Shown here: piece by piece, positions 42,958 to 50,976 of the stretch
Layout of the letters: each line of letters starts with the position of its first letter
Numbering within the stretch: the stretch's first letter is position 1
Source of the DNA: Terrirubrum flagellatum
Lineage (GTDB): Bacteria > Pseudomonadota > Alphaproteobacteria > Rhizobiales > Beijerinckiaceae
Assembly (NCBI RefSeq): GCF_022059845.1
Contig: NZ_CP091851.1
Location: 2,046,001 to 2,110,000, forward strand
DNA length: 64,000 bases
Reading direction: 5' to 3'
Made by a program: the position numbers and the translations under genes
The notes under the pieces: generated by a model
Told to the model about the DNA's origin: nothing
Databases searched by the model: none
What the model saw: only the letters and a program-made list of their open reading frames with translations

Positions 42958-45044
42958 CCCAGCGGCTCGGCGCCGTGATCGAAACGCGCATAGACCTTCG
43001 AGCCGAAATAGGCGCGCGCCGGCTCGCTCAGTTCAAGATCGAACTGGAAAGTGCGCTGCAGGGTCTTCGCCTGATTGGGGTCGCGCGCGTCGACCGCGAG
43101 CCGCCCGCCGCCGATGTCGGACAGAGCCTTGCTCGGCAGCTTGTCGGAGCCCGCCGGGACCTCGCGCACGATGCGCGCGCGATAGACATGCGAGAGATCG
43201 CTAGGGAATTTGATCTCGATGCGATCGATGTTCCGCCTGACAAGATCGATGTCGGACTGGATGACGACGGCGCGCACGAGCTGCGCGCGATCATTCATGA
43301 CATAGCCAAGCACATCGCCACGCTTGGCGTAGCGCGCCGGCATGTCGTCCGACTTCGGCGCGACGAAGCGGCCGCTCATGCCGGCGCGCGCGACATATTG
43401 CCCGGCGCGCTCATTGGCCCGCGCCAGCGACGCCTGACGGATGATCAATTCCTGGCGCGTCAGATCGGCCTGCACGCGATCGTCGAACTGTTCGGATTCG
43501 AGCTTCGCGGATGCGGCGTCGACCTGCGCGCGCAGCACGCCGATCTCGCCTGACATGTTGGGATCTTCGCTCTGGAACAGAGGCGCTCCCAGCGCGACCT
43601 CCGTGTCGGGTTCAGCCAGAATGCGCTTCACGAAACCGTCGGCGCCGGCGCGCACGAAGCTCTCCTCCGGCAGCCAGACCACGGCTTCCGCATTCGTATG
43701 CAGGGGAAACGGCGCCAGCATGAGCGCGGCCGCAATCGTCGACAATCCGCCGAAGGTGATGAAATTCGCGCGCAGGCGATGCTCGCGCAGGCGCGGCGAC
43801 GTTACGACAAACGCAAGCGCCTTGAGCGCCGGCCAGACGAGCGTGCGCGCAACACCTGCGATCGCGGCGATCACGCCGATGATGAAGAACTGCGACGCCA
43901 CGAACAGCGCGACGCCGAACGTCACGATCAGGCGATAGACGAAGGCGGCCGGCGCATAGACGACAAACCAGGCGCGCTCGCCGCGCGTCGCCTCCGGCGG
44001 ATCAGCCTTCACGCCGAACAGGAAGCGCTGCGCAGCCCACGCCCAATAACGGTTGGCGCGCTGGCCGAGATTGGGAATATCGATGACGTCGCTGAGAATA
44101 TAATAGCCGTCGAAACGCAGCAGCGGATTGGCGTTGAACACGACCGTCGAGACGCCGGCGATCAGCATGACATTGTAGGCGGCCGCGCGCACAAGGCCGG
44201 GTTCGGCCAGCGCCCAGACGAAGGTCGCGAGCGCCGCGATGAAGAGCTCCACGACCATGCCGGCCGCGGCGACGAAGGCGCGCTGGCGGCGATCGCGAAA
44301 CGCTGTGGAGGCGGAGGCGTCGACATAGGGCACGGGCGCCAGCACGAGGAACATCAGGCCAAATTCGTGCACCGCGCCGCCATAACGCTTCACCGCATAG
44401 CCATGGCCGAACTCATGCAGCGCCTTCAGCACAGGGAAGATCGCCGCCATCAGGATGAGATTTTCCCTGGCGAGGATCGTGTCGACGGACGCGTCCGACA
44501 AGGTCGCCCAGTTCATGCCGACGATCAGCAGCGCGGCGGCGACGCAGGCGAGCCAGATCAGGCCGCCCGCCCAGCCGAAGAGCGGCCTGACGAAGGGAAG
44601 CGTGCGGTCGAGGAACGCGTTCGGGTCCCAGACGGGAAAGCGGATCGCGAGCGGGTTGCCGAAACGCTGCTTCAGCGTCGAGCGCTGATGGCTTTCGTAG
44701 CGCTGGAAGAGTTCGGCCGCGTCCGGCGGCGTGTCGCTCTGCAGGAGATCGGCGGCGTGAAGCTGCGACAGGATATGGATGATTTCGTCCTGGCTCGGCG
44801 CGTCGTCGCCCAGCTGGCCGACGACGAGATTCCAGAGTTCGGCGACGGTGCGCCGGCCATCCATCAGGCCGATGAAGAGATAGACCGGCGCGGTGAAGCG
44901 ATGATAGCGGCCCGAGGCCTCGTCCTGCGCCACATACCAGGACTGGCCGCGAGAGCGATGACGATGCGCCTGCACATGGCTGCGCAGGCGCGGCCTCAGA
45001 TGCGCGACGCGGTGCCAGGAGGAGCTGAGAAAGGACTGCGCCAT
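42903..45044 (-). CDS. PqqD-like / M50 metalloprotease / lipoyl-adaptor fusion membrane protein
   Basis: 713 residues. An N-terminal PqqD-like winged-helix region (about 33-103: WYVAQDEASGRYHRFTAPVY, MDGRRTVAELWNLV) is followed by an M50 site-2-protease membrane domain with zinc motif HEFGH (210-214) and the third ligand in NPLLRFDGYY (306-314, Asp312). Several membrane helices lie between about 155 and 445. The C-terminal part (about 450-700) resembles a HlyD/lipoyl periplasmic adaptor (WLPEESFVRAGADGFVKRIL, GDVLGYVMNDRAQLVRAVVI) with a short coiled coil. The catalytic ligands are intact. It overlaps the SecA-paralogue gene. PqqD-like domains bind peptides in RiPP systems, so a peptide substrate is plausible but unproven. 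Confidence 0.82.
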   Translation of the reverse strand: MAQSFLSSSWHRVAHLRPRLRSHVQAHRHRSRGQSWYVAQDEASGRYHRFTAPVYLFIGLMDGRRTVAELWNLVVGQLGDDAPSQDEIIHILSQLHAADLLQSDTPPDAAELFQRYESHQRSTLKQRFGNPLAIRFPVWDPNAFLDRTLPFVRPLFGWAGGLIWLACVAAALLIVGMNWATLSDASVDTILARENLILMAAIFPVLKALHEFGHGYAVKRYGGAVHEFGLMFLVLAPVPYVDASASTAFRDRRQRAFVAAAGMVVELFIAALATFVWALAEPGLVRAAAYNVMLIAGVSTVVFNANPLLRFDGYYILSDVIDIPNLGQRANRYWAWAAQRFLFGVKADPPEATRGERAWFVVYAPAAFVYRLIVTFGVALFVASQFFIIGVIAAIAGVARTLVWPALKALAFVVTSPRLREHRLRANFITFGGLSTIAAALMLAPFPLHTNAEAVVWLPEESFVRAGADGFVKRILAEPDTEVALGAPLFQSEDPNMSGEIGVLRAQVDAASAKLESEQFDDRVQADLTRQELIIRQASLARANERAGQYVARAGMSGRFVAPKSDDMPARYAKRGDVLGYVMNDRAQLVRAVVIQSDIDLVRRNIDRIEIKFPSDLSHVYRARIVREVPAGSDKLPSKALSDIGGGRLAVDARDPNQAKTLQRTFQFDLELSEPARAYFGSKVYARFDHGAEPLGWQWYRTLRQLFLARFNV

Positions 45045-45071
45045 CGAATTCAGAACGATCCCGCCGCCAAT

Positions 45072-45096
45072 GGATGTCTCAAATATGCAGACATCC
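45072..45096. promoter_or_regulatory. Inverted repeat upstream of the M50 gene
   Basis: GGATGTCT (45072-45079) and AGACATCC (45089-45096) are perfect 8-bp arms around an AT-rich 9-nt centre. The site is 28-52 nt upstream of the M50 start, where a regulator could cover the promoter. No -35/-10 pair is clear. Confidence 0.45.
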
Positions 45097-45270
45097 TAGA
45101 ATTCGCCGCATGCTTTTCCAAGCCGGGCGCTTCGGCGACATTGGTCTGCTGGCAGTCCACCCGAAAGCAGGCGTATTGCGCTCATATTGAGTTTGGCCGA
45201 GTTTAACCCGTCGCAGGGGAAGACCACTTGAAGTAGAGTAACAGCGTTAGACGTCCAAATGGAGCGCGAG

Positions 45271-45753
45271 ATGCCTGTTTCCAGAATGGTGACCGGCTCG
45301 TTGGCCCTGCTTGTTCTGAGCGGAATTTGCCCGGCCCTGGCGGGGGACAGTTCACTTGAATACGACCGCGCGACCCCGGCCGACCTGAAATGGAGCCCGC
45401 TACCCTCCATGCCCAAGGGGACGCAGACGACTGTGCTCCACGGCAATCCGGGCAAACCGGGCCTCTATACTGTTCGCCTCAAAATCCCGGCGAATTCCAA
45501 AATGCCTGTGCATTCTCACCCCGACGAACGCGTTCGCGTTATCATTTCGGGGACCTACTATTCGGCGCTGGGCGACAAGGTGGACGCGTCGAAACTGTTG
45601 AGCTTTTCCCCCGGAACATTTTCGCATGTGCCGCCCAAGGTTTGGCAGTTTGCCGAAACAAGGGACGAAGAAGTTATATTCGAGATTACTGGAATAGGAC
45701 CGACAGGCATCGACTACCTCAATGCTGAAGATGACCCTCGAAAGCAAAAATAA
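45271..45753 (+). CDS. Exported cupin-domain protein
   Basis: 160 residues from the ATG at 45271 (GGAG 6 nt upstream); the ATG at 45259 would put that ribosome site inside the gene. A signal peptide (SRMVTGSLALLVLSGICPALA) is followed by a small cupin: LYTVRLKIPANSKMPVHSHP with metal ligands HSHPDE, and FSPGTFSHVPPKVWQFAETR with the last His. The role is unknown; periplasmic cupins of this size may bind metal ions or small ligands. It stands alone, divergent from the M50-SecA pair. Confidence 0.75.
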   Translation: MPVSRMVTGSLALLVLSGICPALAGDSSLEYDRATPADLKWSPLPSMPKGTQTTVLHGNPGKPGLYTVRLKIPANSKMPVHSHPDERVRVIISGTYYSALGDKVDASKLLSFSPGTFSHVPPKVWQFAETRDEEVIFEITGIGPTGIDYLNAEDDPRKQK

Positions 45754-45788
45754 TGTTTGTGCTCATTTCCGTCGTCGCCCATCTGTGA

Positions 45789-46127
45789 CGGGTCGAAGGC
45801 GTCGTCGTCGAGCGACAGCTCGGCCGCGGCGAATACGCCTATGAGCAGGCGCCGATCATGACGGTGGCCCAGCTCGGCCCGCTGTTCGTGGAGGTCTTTG
45901 TGCCGGTCGCGCTCTATGGCTCGATCGCCCTTGACGGCAAGGCGACGGTCAGGCCGGAGCTGCCGAAGGCGGCCGATCGCGAGGCCGTGGTCTCGGTGGT
46001 CGATCCCGTGTTCGACGCCCGCAGCGGCGCCTTCGGCGTCAGGCTCTCGATGAAGAACGCCGACCGGCGCACGCCTGCGGAGGCGCGCTGCAAGGTGAAA
46101 TTCGAGCCGCTGGCGAAGGCGCCATAG
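45789..46127 (+). pseudogene. 3' remnant of an RND-efflux periplasmic adaptor gene
   Basis: The frame opens right after a stop at 45786-45788 and reads RVEGVVVERQLGRGEYAYEQ then APIMTVAQLGPLFVEVFVPV and VVDPVFDARSGAFGVRLSMKN, ending EARCKVKFEPLAKAP. This is the lipoyl/beta-barrel C-terminal third of a membrane-fusion protein (HlyD_D23/RND adaptor). The helical hairpin, signal peptide and start are missing, and the sequence immediately upstream is not recognisable as the rest. An ATG at 45858 could start a smaller product, but not a working adaptor. It is most likely a decayed gene. Confidence 0.75.
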
Positions 46128-46199
46128 CGATTATCTCTTTCGCAGACGCCCGGCCTTCGGTTGACTTTGTCGGCCAAGTCGCCTTGGTGCGTCATCACT

Positions 46200-46275
46200 G
46201 CCGTCGTAGCTCAATGGATAGAGCACCGGACTTCGAATCCGTAGGTTGCAGGTTCGAGTCCTGCCGACGGCGCCA
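46200..46275 (+). tRNA. tRNA-Arg (anticodon TCG)
   Basis: A full cloverleaf is readable over 76 nt. The acceptor stem GCCGTCG (46200-46206) pairs with CGACGGC (46265-46271), followed by G and an encoded CCA (46273-46275). The D arm is AGCTCAATGGATAGAGC, the anticodon loop CTTCGAA gives TCG (reads CGA codons), and the T arm contains GGTTCGAGTCC. The top anticodon-stem pair is a mismatch. Confidence 0.95.
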
Positions 46276-46393
46276 GATTCCCCTTCAGCCGCCCTATCAC
46301 CCAGCGCAGCCAACCCGTTTCGCTGTTGCGCCCGCCAATCCCGCTCCTAAAATCATCAAGCTGACATTTTCCGGGGCTGGGGAGGCCTGAAAC

Positions 46394-46609
46394 ATGAAAG
46401 CGATTCTCGCCATTGTCGTCGCGGGCGGCGCGTGCCTGATGATGTCGTCGCCGGCCGACGCCTGGTATTGCAGCGCGCGCGGCTCGACCGGCGCGTCAGG
46501 CTGGGGCCGCGCTGGAAATCCGAGCTACGCCCGCAGGATCGCGCTGCGCGAATGTGCAGTTCGCACGCCGCGCTATGCGCGTTGTTACATCATGTATTGC
46601 ACGCCCTGA
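46394..46609 (+). CDS. Small secreted cysteine-containing protein
   Basis: 71 residues. The GGGGAGG ribosome site is about 8 nt before the ATG. A signal peptide (KAILAIVVAGGACLMMSSPADA) leaves a 48-residue mature peptide with four cysteines (WYCSARGS, LRECAVRT, ARCYIMYC). It carries GSTGASGWGRAGNPSYARR, reminiscent of DUF4189-like small exported proteins in Rhizobiales; that assignment is tentative. It lies about 120 nt after the tRNA. Confidence 0.65.
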   Translation: MKAILAIVVAGGACLMMSSPADAWYCSARGSTGASGWGRAGNPSYARRIALRECAVRTPRYARCYIMYCTP

Positions 46610-46753
46610 TCGGCCGGCGCCGGCGCGACGCGCGCGGCGCCGTGACGCATCGTCCACCTGCCTGCCCTGCTCGTCCGGCGGTTGCTTCGACTCCGGAAAT
46701 GCGGTCGCATGCCTTCATTGGCGCGGCTCACCCGCGCCGCAGGAGGAAGCCCC

Positions 46754-47290
46754 ATGTTGAAAAAACTCGCATTCGCCGCCCTCCCCGTCCTTGCGCTTGG
46801 CGTGGCCTCACCGCCGGCCTTCGCGCTGACCATGAAGGAATGCAGCACCAAATATCAGGCGGCGAAGAAGGCCAACACGCTGAAGGGCGCAAGCTGGAAC
46901 GATTTCCGCAAGGCCGAATGCGCCGACGACGACGCGTCCGACACTGACGCCGCCGCAGCCGTGGCGCCTGAGCCCGCTAAGCCCGCCGCGGCCGCGCCGG
47001 CAAAGCCTGCTGCGACAACTGCGCCAGCCGCGACGACAACGGCGGCCGCTCCCGCGGCGACGCCGGCCAAGCCGGCTGTTCCGGCTCCGGCCGCGAAGCC
47101 CAGCGCCGCAATCTTCCCACGCACCGTGGCGACCAAATACGCCAATGAGACGCCCGGCAAGGCGCGGCTGAAAACCTGCGTCGACCAGTACAACGCCAAC
47201 AAGGCGGCGGGAAAGAATGGCGATCTCAAATGGATTCAGGAAGGCGGCGGCTACTGGAGCCAGTGCAATTCCAAGCTGAAAGCCGGCTGA
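46754..47290 (+). CDS. Exported protein with two PsiF-like Cys repeats and an Ala/Pro linker
   Basis: 178 residues from the ATG at 46754, which has a perfect AGGAGG 7 nt upstream. A signal peptide (LKKLAFAALPVLALGVASPPAFA) is followed by a first repeat (MKECSTKYQAAKKANTLKGA, SWNDFRKAEC). A linker of about 60 residues, nearly all Ala/Pro/Thr/Lys, comes next. A second repeat (RLKTCVDQYNANKAAGKNGD, WIQEGGGYWSQC) closes the protein. Each repeat has two cysteines about 28-33 residues apart. This layout is known in Rhizobiales; the function is unknown. It ends 24 nt before a strong terminator. Confidence 0.72.
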   Translation: MLKKLAFAALPVLALGVASPPAFALTMKECSTKYQAAKKANTLKGASWNDFRKAECADDDASDTDAAAAVAPEPAKPAAAAPAKPAATTAPAATTTAAAPAATPAKPAVPAPAAKPSAAIFPRTVATKYANETPGKARLKTCVDQYNANKAAGKNGDLKWIQEGGGYWSQCNSKLKAG

Positions 47291-47314
47291 AAACCTCATC
47301 GCTTCGCCACCGAA

Positions 47315-47346
47315 TAAAAGCCGCCCGGTGCGCCGGGCGGCTTTTA
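47315..47346. terminator. Strong bidirectional intrinsic terminator
   Basis: A 14-bp perfect stem TAAAAGCCGCCCGG / CCGGGCGGCTTTTA has a TGCG loop. It gives a T tract in the plus direction and a matching A tract at the other side, so it can stop transcription from both strands. It follows the PsiF-like gene stop by 24 nt. Confidence 0.9.
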
Positions 47347-47527
47347 TGTGCGGGATGAATCAAGGTCTGCGACGAGCGCGGCGTTGGAGACGGTGGGAAT
47401 CGGAAGCTCACGAATTCAAGATGAACAGCAGCATTGCCGCCATCTCCGGATATTCGCGATCGTGCTTTGACACTGACATTCATGGTGCGCTGCGACGCTT
47501 TCGCCGCGCTCCGATGAGGCGGCGGAT

Positions 47528-48472
47528 TCAACGTTTTCGCAGCGCCGAGGCGCGGCTCGGCGCCGAGATGTTCGAACGAGCAGTCAACGAGACAATAACC
47601 TCCCGGATCCAACGTAGACCGCTGTGTCCGTGGCTGCGCTCGTGCCAGACCATTCCCACTGCGAAACCCTCAACGGGAAAGGGGCAGTCTATCACTTTGA
47701 GCTTGTCGGCGCGGCCGCGAACCAGACGTTCCGGGACGAGCGCCACGAAGTCCGAGCGAGACACAATCTCGGGAACGAACAAGAACGAGGCTGCGGATAG
47801 CACCGCATTGCGCTCGTGTCCGAGGACAGCCAAAGCGCTGTCCACTGGCGTCACAAAACCTCCGCCATGCAAGGACACGACTACCTGATCCAACTTCGCA
47901 AACTCCTCAACTGCAATTCCCTTTCGCAGTCGCGGATGTTTCCGGCGGCCAATGAGCACGTAGCGCTCGTCGAAAAGATGCCGGGTGCGAAGAGCCGGCG
48001 GAGCTTCGTGCGGCATCATGAGCGCCAGATCGACAACGCCCCGCGCCATCTGCGCGTCCAACTGCTGTACGTCCAGATTGCGCAGCGCTACACGAACTTC
48101 GGGCGCTCGCGTCCGGAGTTGCACGACGAGCGGCATAACAATCGCCATCTGCAGGTAATCTGTGCAAGCGATAGCGACGGTCAGCTTGGCTTTAGTCGGG
48201 TCGAAGTTCCGATGAGAAGCGACCGTAGCTCGAACCTGGTCAAGGGCCTGGCGCAATGGATCGAGCAACTCAATTGCCTTGGCGGTCGGCGTCATTCCTC
48301 GCTGTGCAGGAATTAGCAGCGGGTCATCGAACTCATGTCTGAGACGATTCAGTTGGGCGCTCACCGCCGGCTGGCTCAGGCTTAGGCGAGCGGCCGCCTT
48401 CGTCACATTCTGCTCCACAAGCAACGTCTCAAGCGTGACGAGCAGGTTGAGGTCCAGACGTTTGATATCCAT
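47528..48472 (-). CDS. LysR-family transcriptional regulator
   Basis: 314 residues from the ATG at 48472. The helix-turn-helix lies at residues about 6-65 (NLLVTLETLLVEQNVTKAAA, RLSLSQPAVSAQLNRLRHEF), followed by the periplasmic-binding-like effector domain (KLTVAIACTDYLQMAIVMPL, VDLALMMPHEAPPALRTRHL). It resembles NodD/SyrM-type LysR proteins in the HTH spacing (DLNLLVTLETLLVEQNVTKAA). It is divergent from an NmrA-like gene 116 nt away, which it probably controls. A 17-bp palindrome covers its own start codon. Confidence 0.93.
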   Translation of the reverse strand: MDIKRLDLNLLVTLETLLVEQNVTKAAARLSLSQPAVSAQLNRLRHEFDDPLLIPAQRGMTPTAKAIELLDPLRQALDQVRATVASHRNFDPTKAKLTVAIACTDYLQMAIVMPLVVQLRTRAPEVRVALRNLDVQQLDAQMARGVVDLALMMPHEAPPALRTRHLFDERYVLIGRRKHPRLRKGIAVEEFAKLDQVVVSLHGGGFVTPVDSALAVLGHERNAVLSAASFLFVPEIVSRSDFVALVPERLVRGRADKLKVIDCPFPVEGFAVGMVWHERSHGHSGLRWIREVIVSLTARSNISAPSRASALRKR

Positions 48473-48482
48473 TGAATGGATA
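48466..48482. promoter_or_regulatory. Palindrome over the lysR start codon
   Basis: TATCCATTGAATGGATA is a perfect inverted repeat with one central base. It contains T-N11-A (48468/48480), the usual core of LysR-type binding sites. Overlap with the lysR ATG (48470-48472) suggests autorepression. Confidence 0.5.
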
Positions 48483-48588
48483 GTAGCCGAACATTTTTGT
48501 GATTTCAAATATAGCTCGGAGTTGTCGAGACTTCTCGGCCTCGCACCGAGCGACAACCGCTCACAATCTCAGGATCGGGAGAAACAGC

Positions 48589-49581
48589 ATGAGCCAAGCC
48601 GATACTTCCAAGCCCTTGATCACGGTCGTCGGAGCATCAAGTAAACAAGGCCGAAGCGTCGCCGCGGCGTTGCTTGATAGCGGGCGCTACCGGGTCCGCG
48701 CCTTGACTCGGCGCCGCGATAGCAAGCCGGCACAAATCCTCGCGCAGAGGGGCGCCGAAGTCGTGGCGGCGCCCCTTGAACTCGGCGCGCAGGCCGAGCT
48801 AACCGCAGCCATGAGCGGCTCGGTCGGCGCGTTCTTGATGACGCCGCCCATCGTCAAGGTTCCGCCGGCGGAACTTGAACTCACCCTCGGCAAGGAATTG
48901 GCCAACGCGGCGGTCGCCGCTGGCGTCGAACATGTGGTTTTTAGCGGGCTCGAAAACGTCGAGGCGCGCACCAACGGCGCCAAGTGGGCGCCGCACTTCA
49001 CCGACAAGGCGAAGGTGGAAGACTACATTCGGGGCTTACCCATTCGCAGTTCGTTCGTGTACCTCGCGTTCTACTACACCAACTTCATGGAATACTATGT
49101 GCCGCAGCGCGTGGAGGACGGCATCAAGTTTGCCATATACTTGCCGCCGCACATCCCCATGCCGTTCTGCGATCCACTCACTGCGGCCGGGCCGGCTGTG
49201 CGCGAGATTTTCGATCACCCCACGCAATACGACGGCAGAACGCTGCCCGTGATCGGCGAGTTTCTTTCGGCGCAAGATATGGTGGACACGTTTGCGCGCG
49301 TCACCGGGCAGCGGTCGTGCTACGTCTCCGCCTACTCGCGCGAAGATCTGTTGCGCCATTTTCCCGGCTTTACCGCCAACGAGCATCTCGTGCGCGAGCT
49401 GGTGGGCATGGTGGAATACGCCGTCGAGTATGGCTACTATGCCCCCGAGCGCGATCTGACGTGGAGTCGGAAAATTGATCCGCACGCGTTGACTTGGGAG
49501 CAGTTTCTCGATCGCAGCAACTGGAAAGGCGATCTACTGTCCTATAACGCCACTCCTGAAGACAAGCTTCTGTCGGTGTGA
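48589..49581 (+). CDS. NmrA-like NAD(P)-binding protein
   Basis: 330 residues from the ATG at 48589 (GGGAGAAACAGC upstream); a longer frame from 48499 lacks support. An atypical SDR of the NmrA/HSCARG type: nucleotide-binding start ITVVGASSKQGRSVAAALLD, RALTRRRDSKPAQILAQRGA, FLMTPPIVKVPPAELELTLG, VEHVVFSGLENVEARTNG, then a substrate domain (FYYTNFMEYYVPQRVEDGIK). Such proteins act as redox sensors or as reductases. It is divergent from the LysR gene and upstream of an epoxide-hydrolase-like gene. Confidence 0.85.
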   Translation: MSQADTSKPLITVVGASSKQGRSVAAALLDSGRYRVRALTRRRDSKPAQILAQRGAEVVAAPLELGAQAELTAAMSGSVGAFLMTPPIVKVPPAELELTLGKELANAAVAAGVEHVVFSGLENVEARTNGAKWAPHFTDKAKVEDYIRGLPIRSSFVYLAFYYTNFMEYYVPQRVEDGIKFAIYLPPHIPMPFCDPLTAAGPAVREIFDHPTQYDGRTLPVIGEFLSAQDMVDTFARVTGQRSCYVSAYSREDLLRHFPGFTANEHLVRELVGMVEYAVEYGYYAPERDLTWSRKIDPHALTWEQFLDRSNWKGDLLSYNATPEDKLLSV

Positions 49582-49800
49582 TGGTCGCGCGATTTCCAGC
49601 ATGTAGAGCGGACTGCAGCGGATAGCGAGCGCAGAACTGTCTGAGCCGATATCGAGCGGCGAGAGACGCTGCTTTCTCGCTGGCGGCCAGTTGGTCGGCC
49701 CGCCGGCGCGTTCCTTGCCCTGCATACAGTCGCGTGACAGCATCATTTCGTGGCGCGGGTCAAAGCCTGCATCAGCCATCGTCAATCAGAAACTCTGGAG

Positions 49801-50976
49801 ATGATCGTGCCTGATCCATCCGTGCAGCAATCTCCGACGCCGTTCAAGGTCGCCGTTCCGCAAGCTACGATTGACCGTATCCTCAATCGCGTGCGGGACG
49901 CGCAATTCCCGGACCGGCTCGACGGCAACGATTGGCGATACGGGGCTGACTGGGATTACATGAAGGCGCTCGCCGACTACTGGGCGACGGAGTACGACTG
50001 GCGCAAAGCGGAAACAAATCTGAACCGGCATCCGCAATTCACCGCGCGTGTGAACGATTACGATATCCATTTTTACCACGTCAAAGGACGTGGACCGAAG
50101 CCGATGCCGCTTATCCTGACCCATGGGTGGCCAGGATCAGTGTTCGAGTTTCTGGAAGCAATCGGCCCGCTGAGCGACCCGGCAAGCTACGGCGGTTCGC
50201 CGGAAGATGCATTCGACGTCGTTGCGCCATCGCTGCCGGGATATGGCTTTTCATCCAAGCCGAAAGGCAAGCCCGTCGGCCCCGCGACAACAGCCGCCCT
50301 CTGGAATCATCTCATGACGGGCGTGCTCGGATACGCAAAATATGGCGCGCAGGGCGGCGACTTGGCCAACGGCGTCCAGGTTCAACTCGGCCGCACCTAC
50401 CCCCACTCGCTTGTGGGCCTGCATTTCAACGGGATATCCATCAGCGCCGCACCATTGCCTCCCGAGGCCGAACAGACACCCGAAGAGCGCGCTTACGCGC
50501 GAGCGCTGGCCGCCCATCGACTGACGGAGCTGGATTACAATGGTGAACAACGCAACAAGCCGCAGACGGTGGCGCTTGCGCTCAGCGATAGTCCCATTGG
50601 GGTCGCGGCGTGGATTGTCGAAAAACTCAAAGCCTGGAGCGATTCGCCAGCGTTGGAGCCGGTGTTCACGAAGGAACAGGTGATCACGAACGTGATGATC
50701 TATCTTGTGACCAACACCATCGGCACAGCGGCCTGGTTTTATCGAGGGCTAAACGAAGATTTCGGAGCTGCTGAAGGCAGAGTCGCCGTTCCCACCGGCT
50801 TTGTCTCCTCGCCGCACGAAATGACGCTCCTCAATCCGCCAAGAAGTGCGCTGGAGCGAAATTTCAATCTGGTTCACTACACCAAGATGTCGCGTGGCGG
50901 CCATTTCGCGTTCTGGGAGCAGCCCGAAGCGATGGTCGAGGACGTGCGGCAATTCTTCAGAAAGCTGCGCGCTTAG
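49801..50976 (+). CDS. Epoxide hydrolase-like alpha/beta hydrolase (EHN domain)
   Basis: 391 residues from the ATG at 49801; a GTG at 49807 has better spacing from GGAG and is possible. The N-terminal EHN domain (ATIDRILNRVRDAQFPDRLD, WRYGADWDYMKALADYW) is followed by an alpha/beta hydrolase: oxyanion LTHGWPGSVFEFLEAIGPL, the nucleophile region YGAQGGDLANGVQVQLGRTY with Asp, and catalytic His in SRGGHFAFWEQPEAMVEDVR. It is expected to hydrolyse epoxides to diols in the cytosol; the substrate is unknown. It follows the NmrA-like gene by 219 nt, so the two may be under one LysR regulator. Confidence 0.87.
   Translation: MIVPDPSVQQSPTPFKVAVPQATIDRILNRVRDAQFPDRLDGNDWRYGADWDYMKALADYWATEYDWRKAETNLNRHPQFTARVNDYDIHFYHVKGRGPKPMPLILTHGWPGSVFEFLEAIGPLSDPASYGGSPEDAFDVVAPSLPGYGFSSKPKGKPVGPATTAALWNHLMTGVLGYAKYGAQGGDLANGVQVQLGRTYPHSLVGLHFNGISISAAPLPPEAEQTPEERAYARALAAHRLTELDYNGEQRNKPQTVALALSDSPIGVAAWIVEKLKAWSDSPALEPVFTKEQVITNVMIYLVTNTIGTAAWFYRGLNEDFGAAEGRVAVPTGFVSSPHEMTLLNPPRSALERNFNLVHYTKMSRGGHFAFWEQPEAMVEDVRQFFRKLRA

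Noticed and set aside
43698-45206. 500-codon open frame on the plus strand
   Set aside because: Antisense to the M50 fusion gene; Arg/Asp/His-rich composition typical of a shadow frame.
40903-45270. Precursor peptide gene for the PqqD/M50/SecA system
   Set aside because: I looked at both flanks and the 226-nt upstream gap and found no small ORF with a ribosome site and a leader-core layout.
46200-46275. tRNA-Arg as attachment site of a genomic island
   Set aside because: No integrase gene or repeated 3' tRNA fragment is visible within the window.
49534-49785. Minus-strand frame between the NmrA-like and epoxide-hydrolase-like genes
   Set aside because: No family, overlaps the 3' end of the NmrA-like gene, weak start signals.
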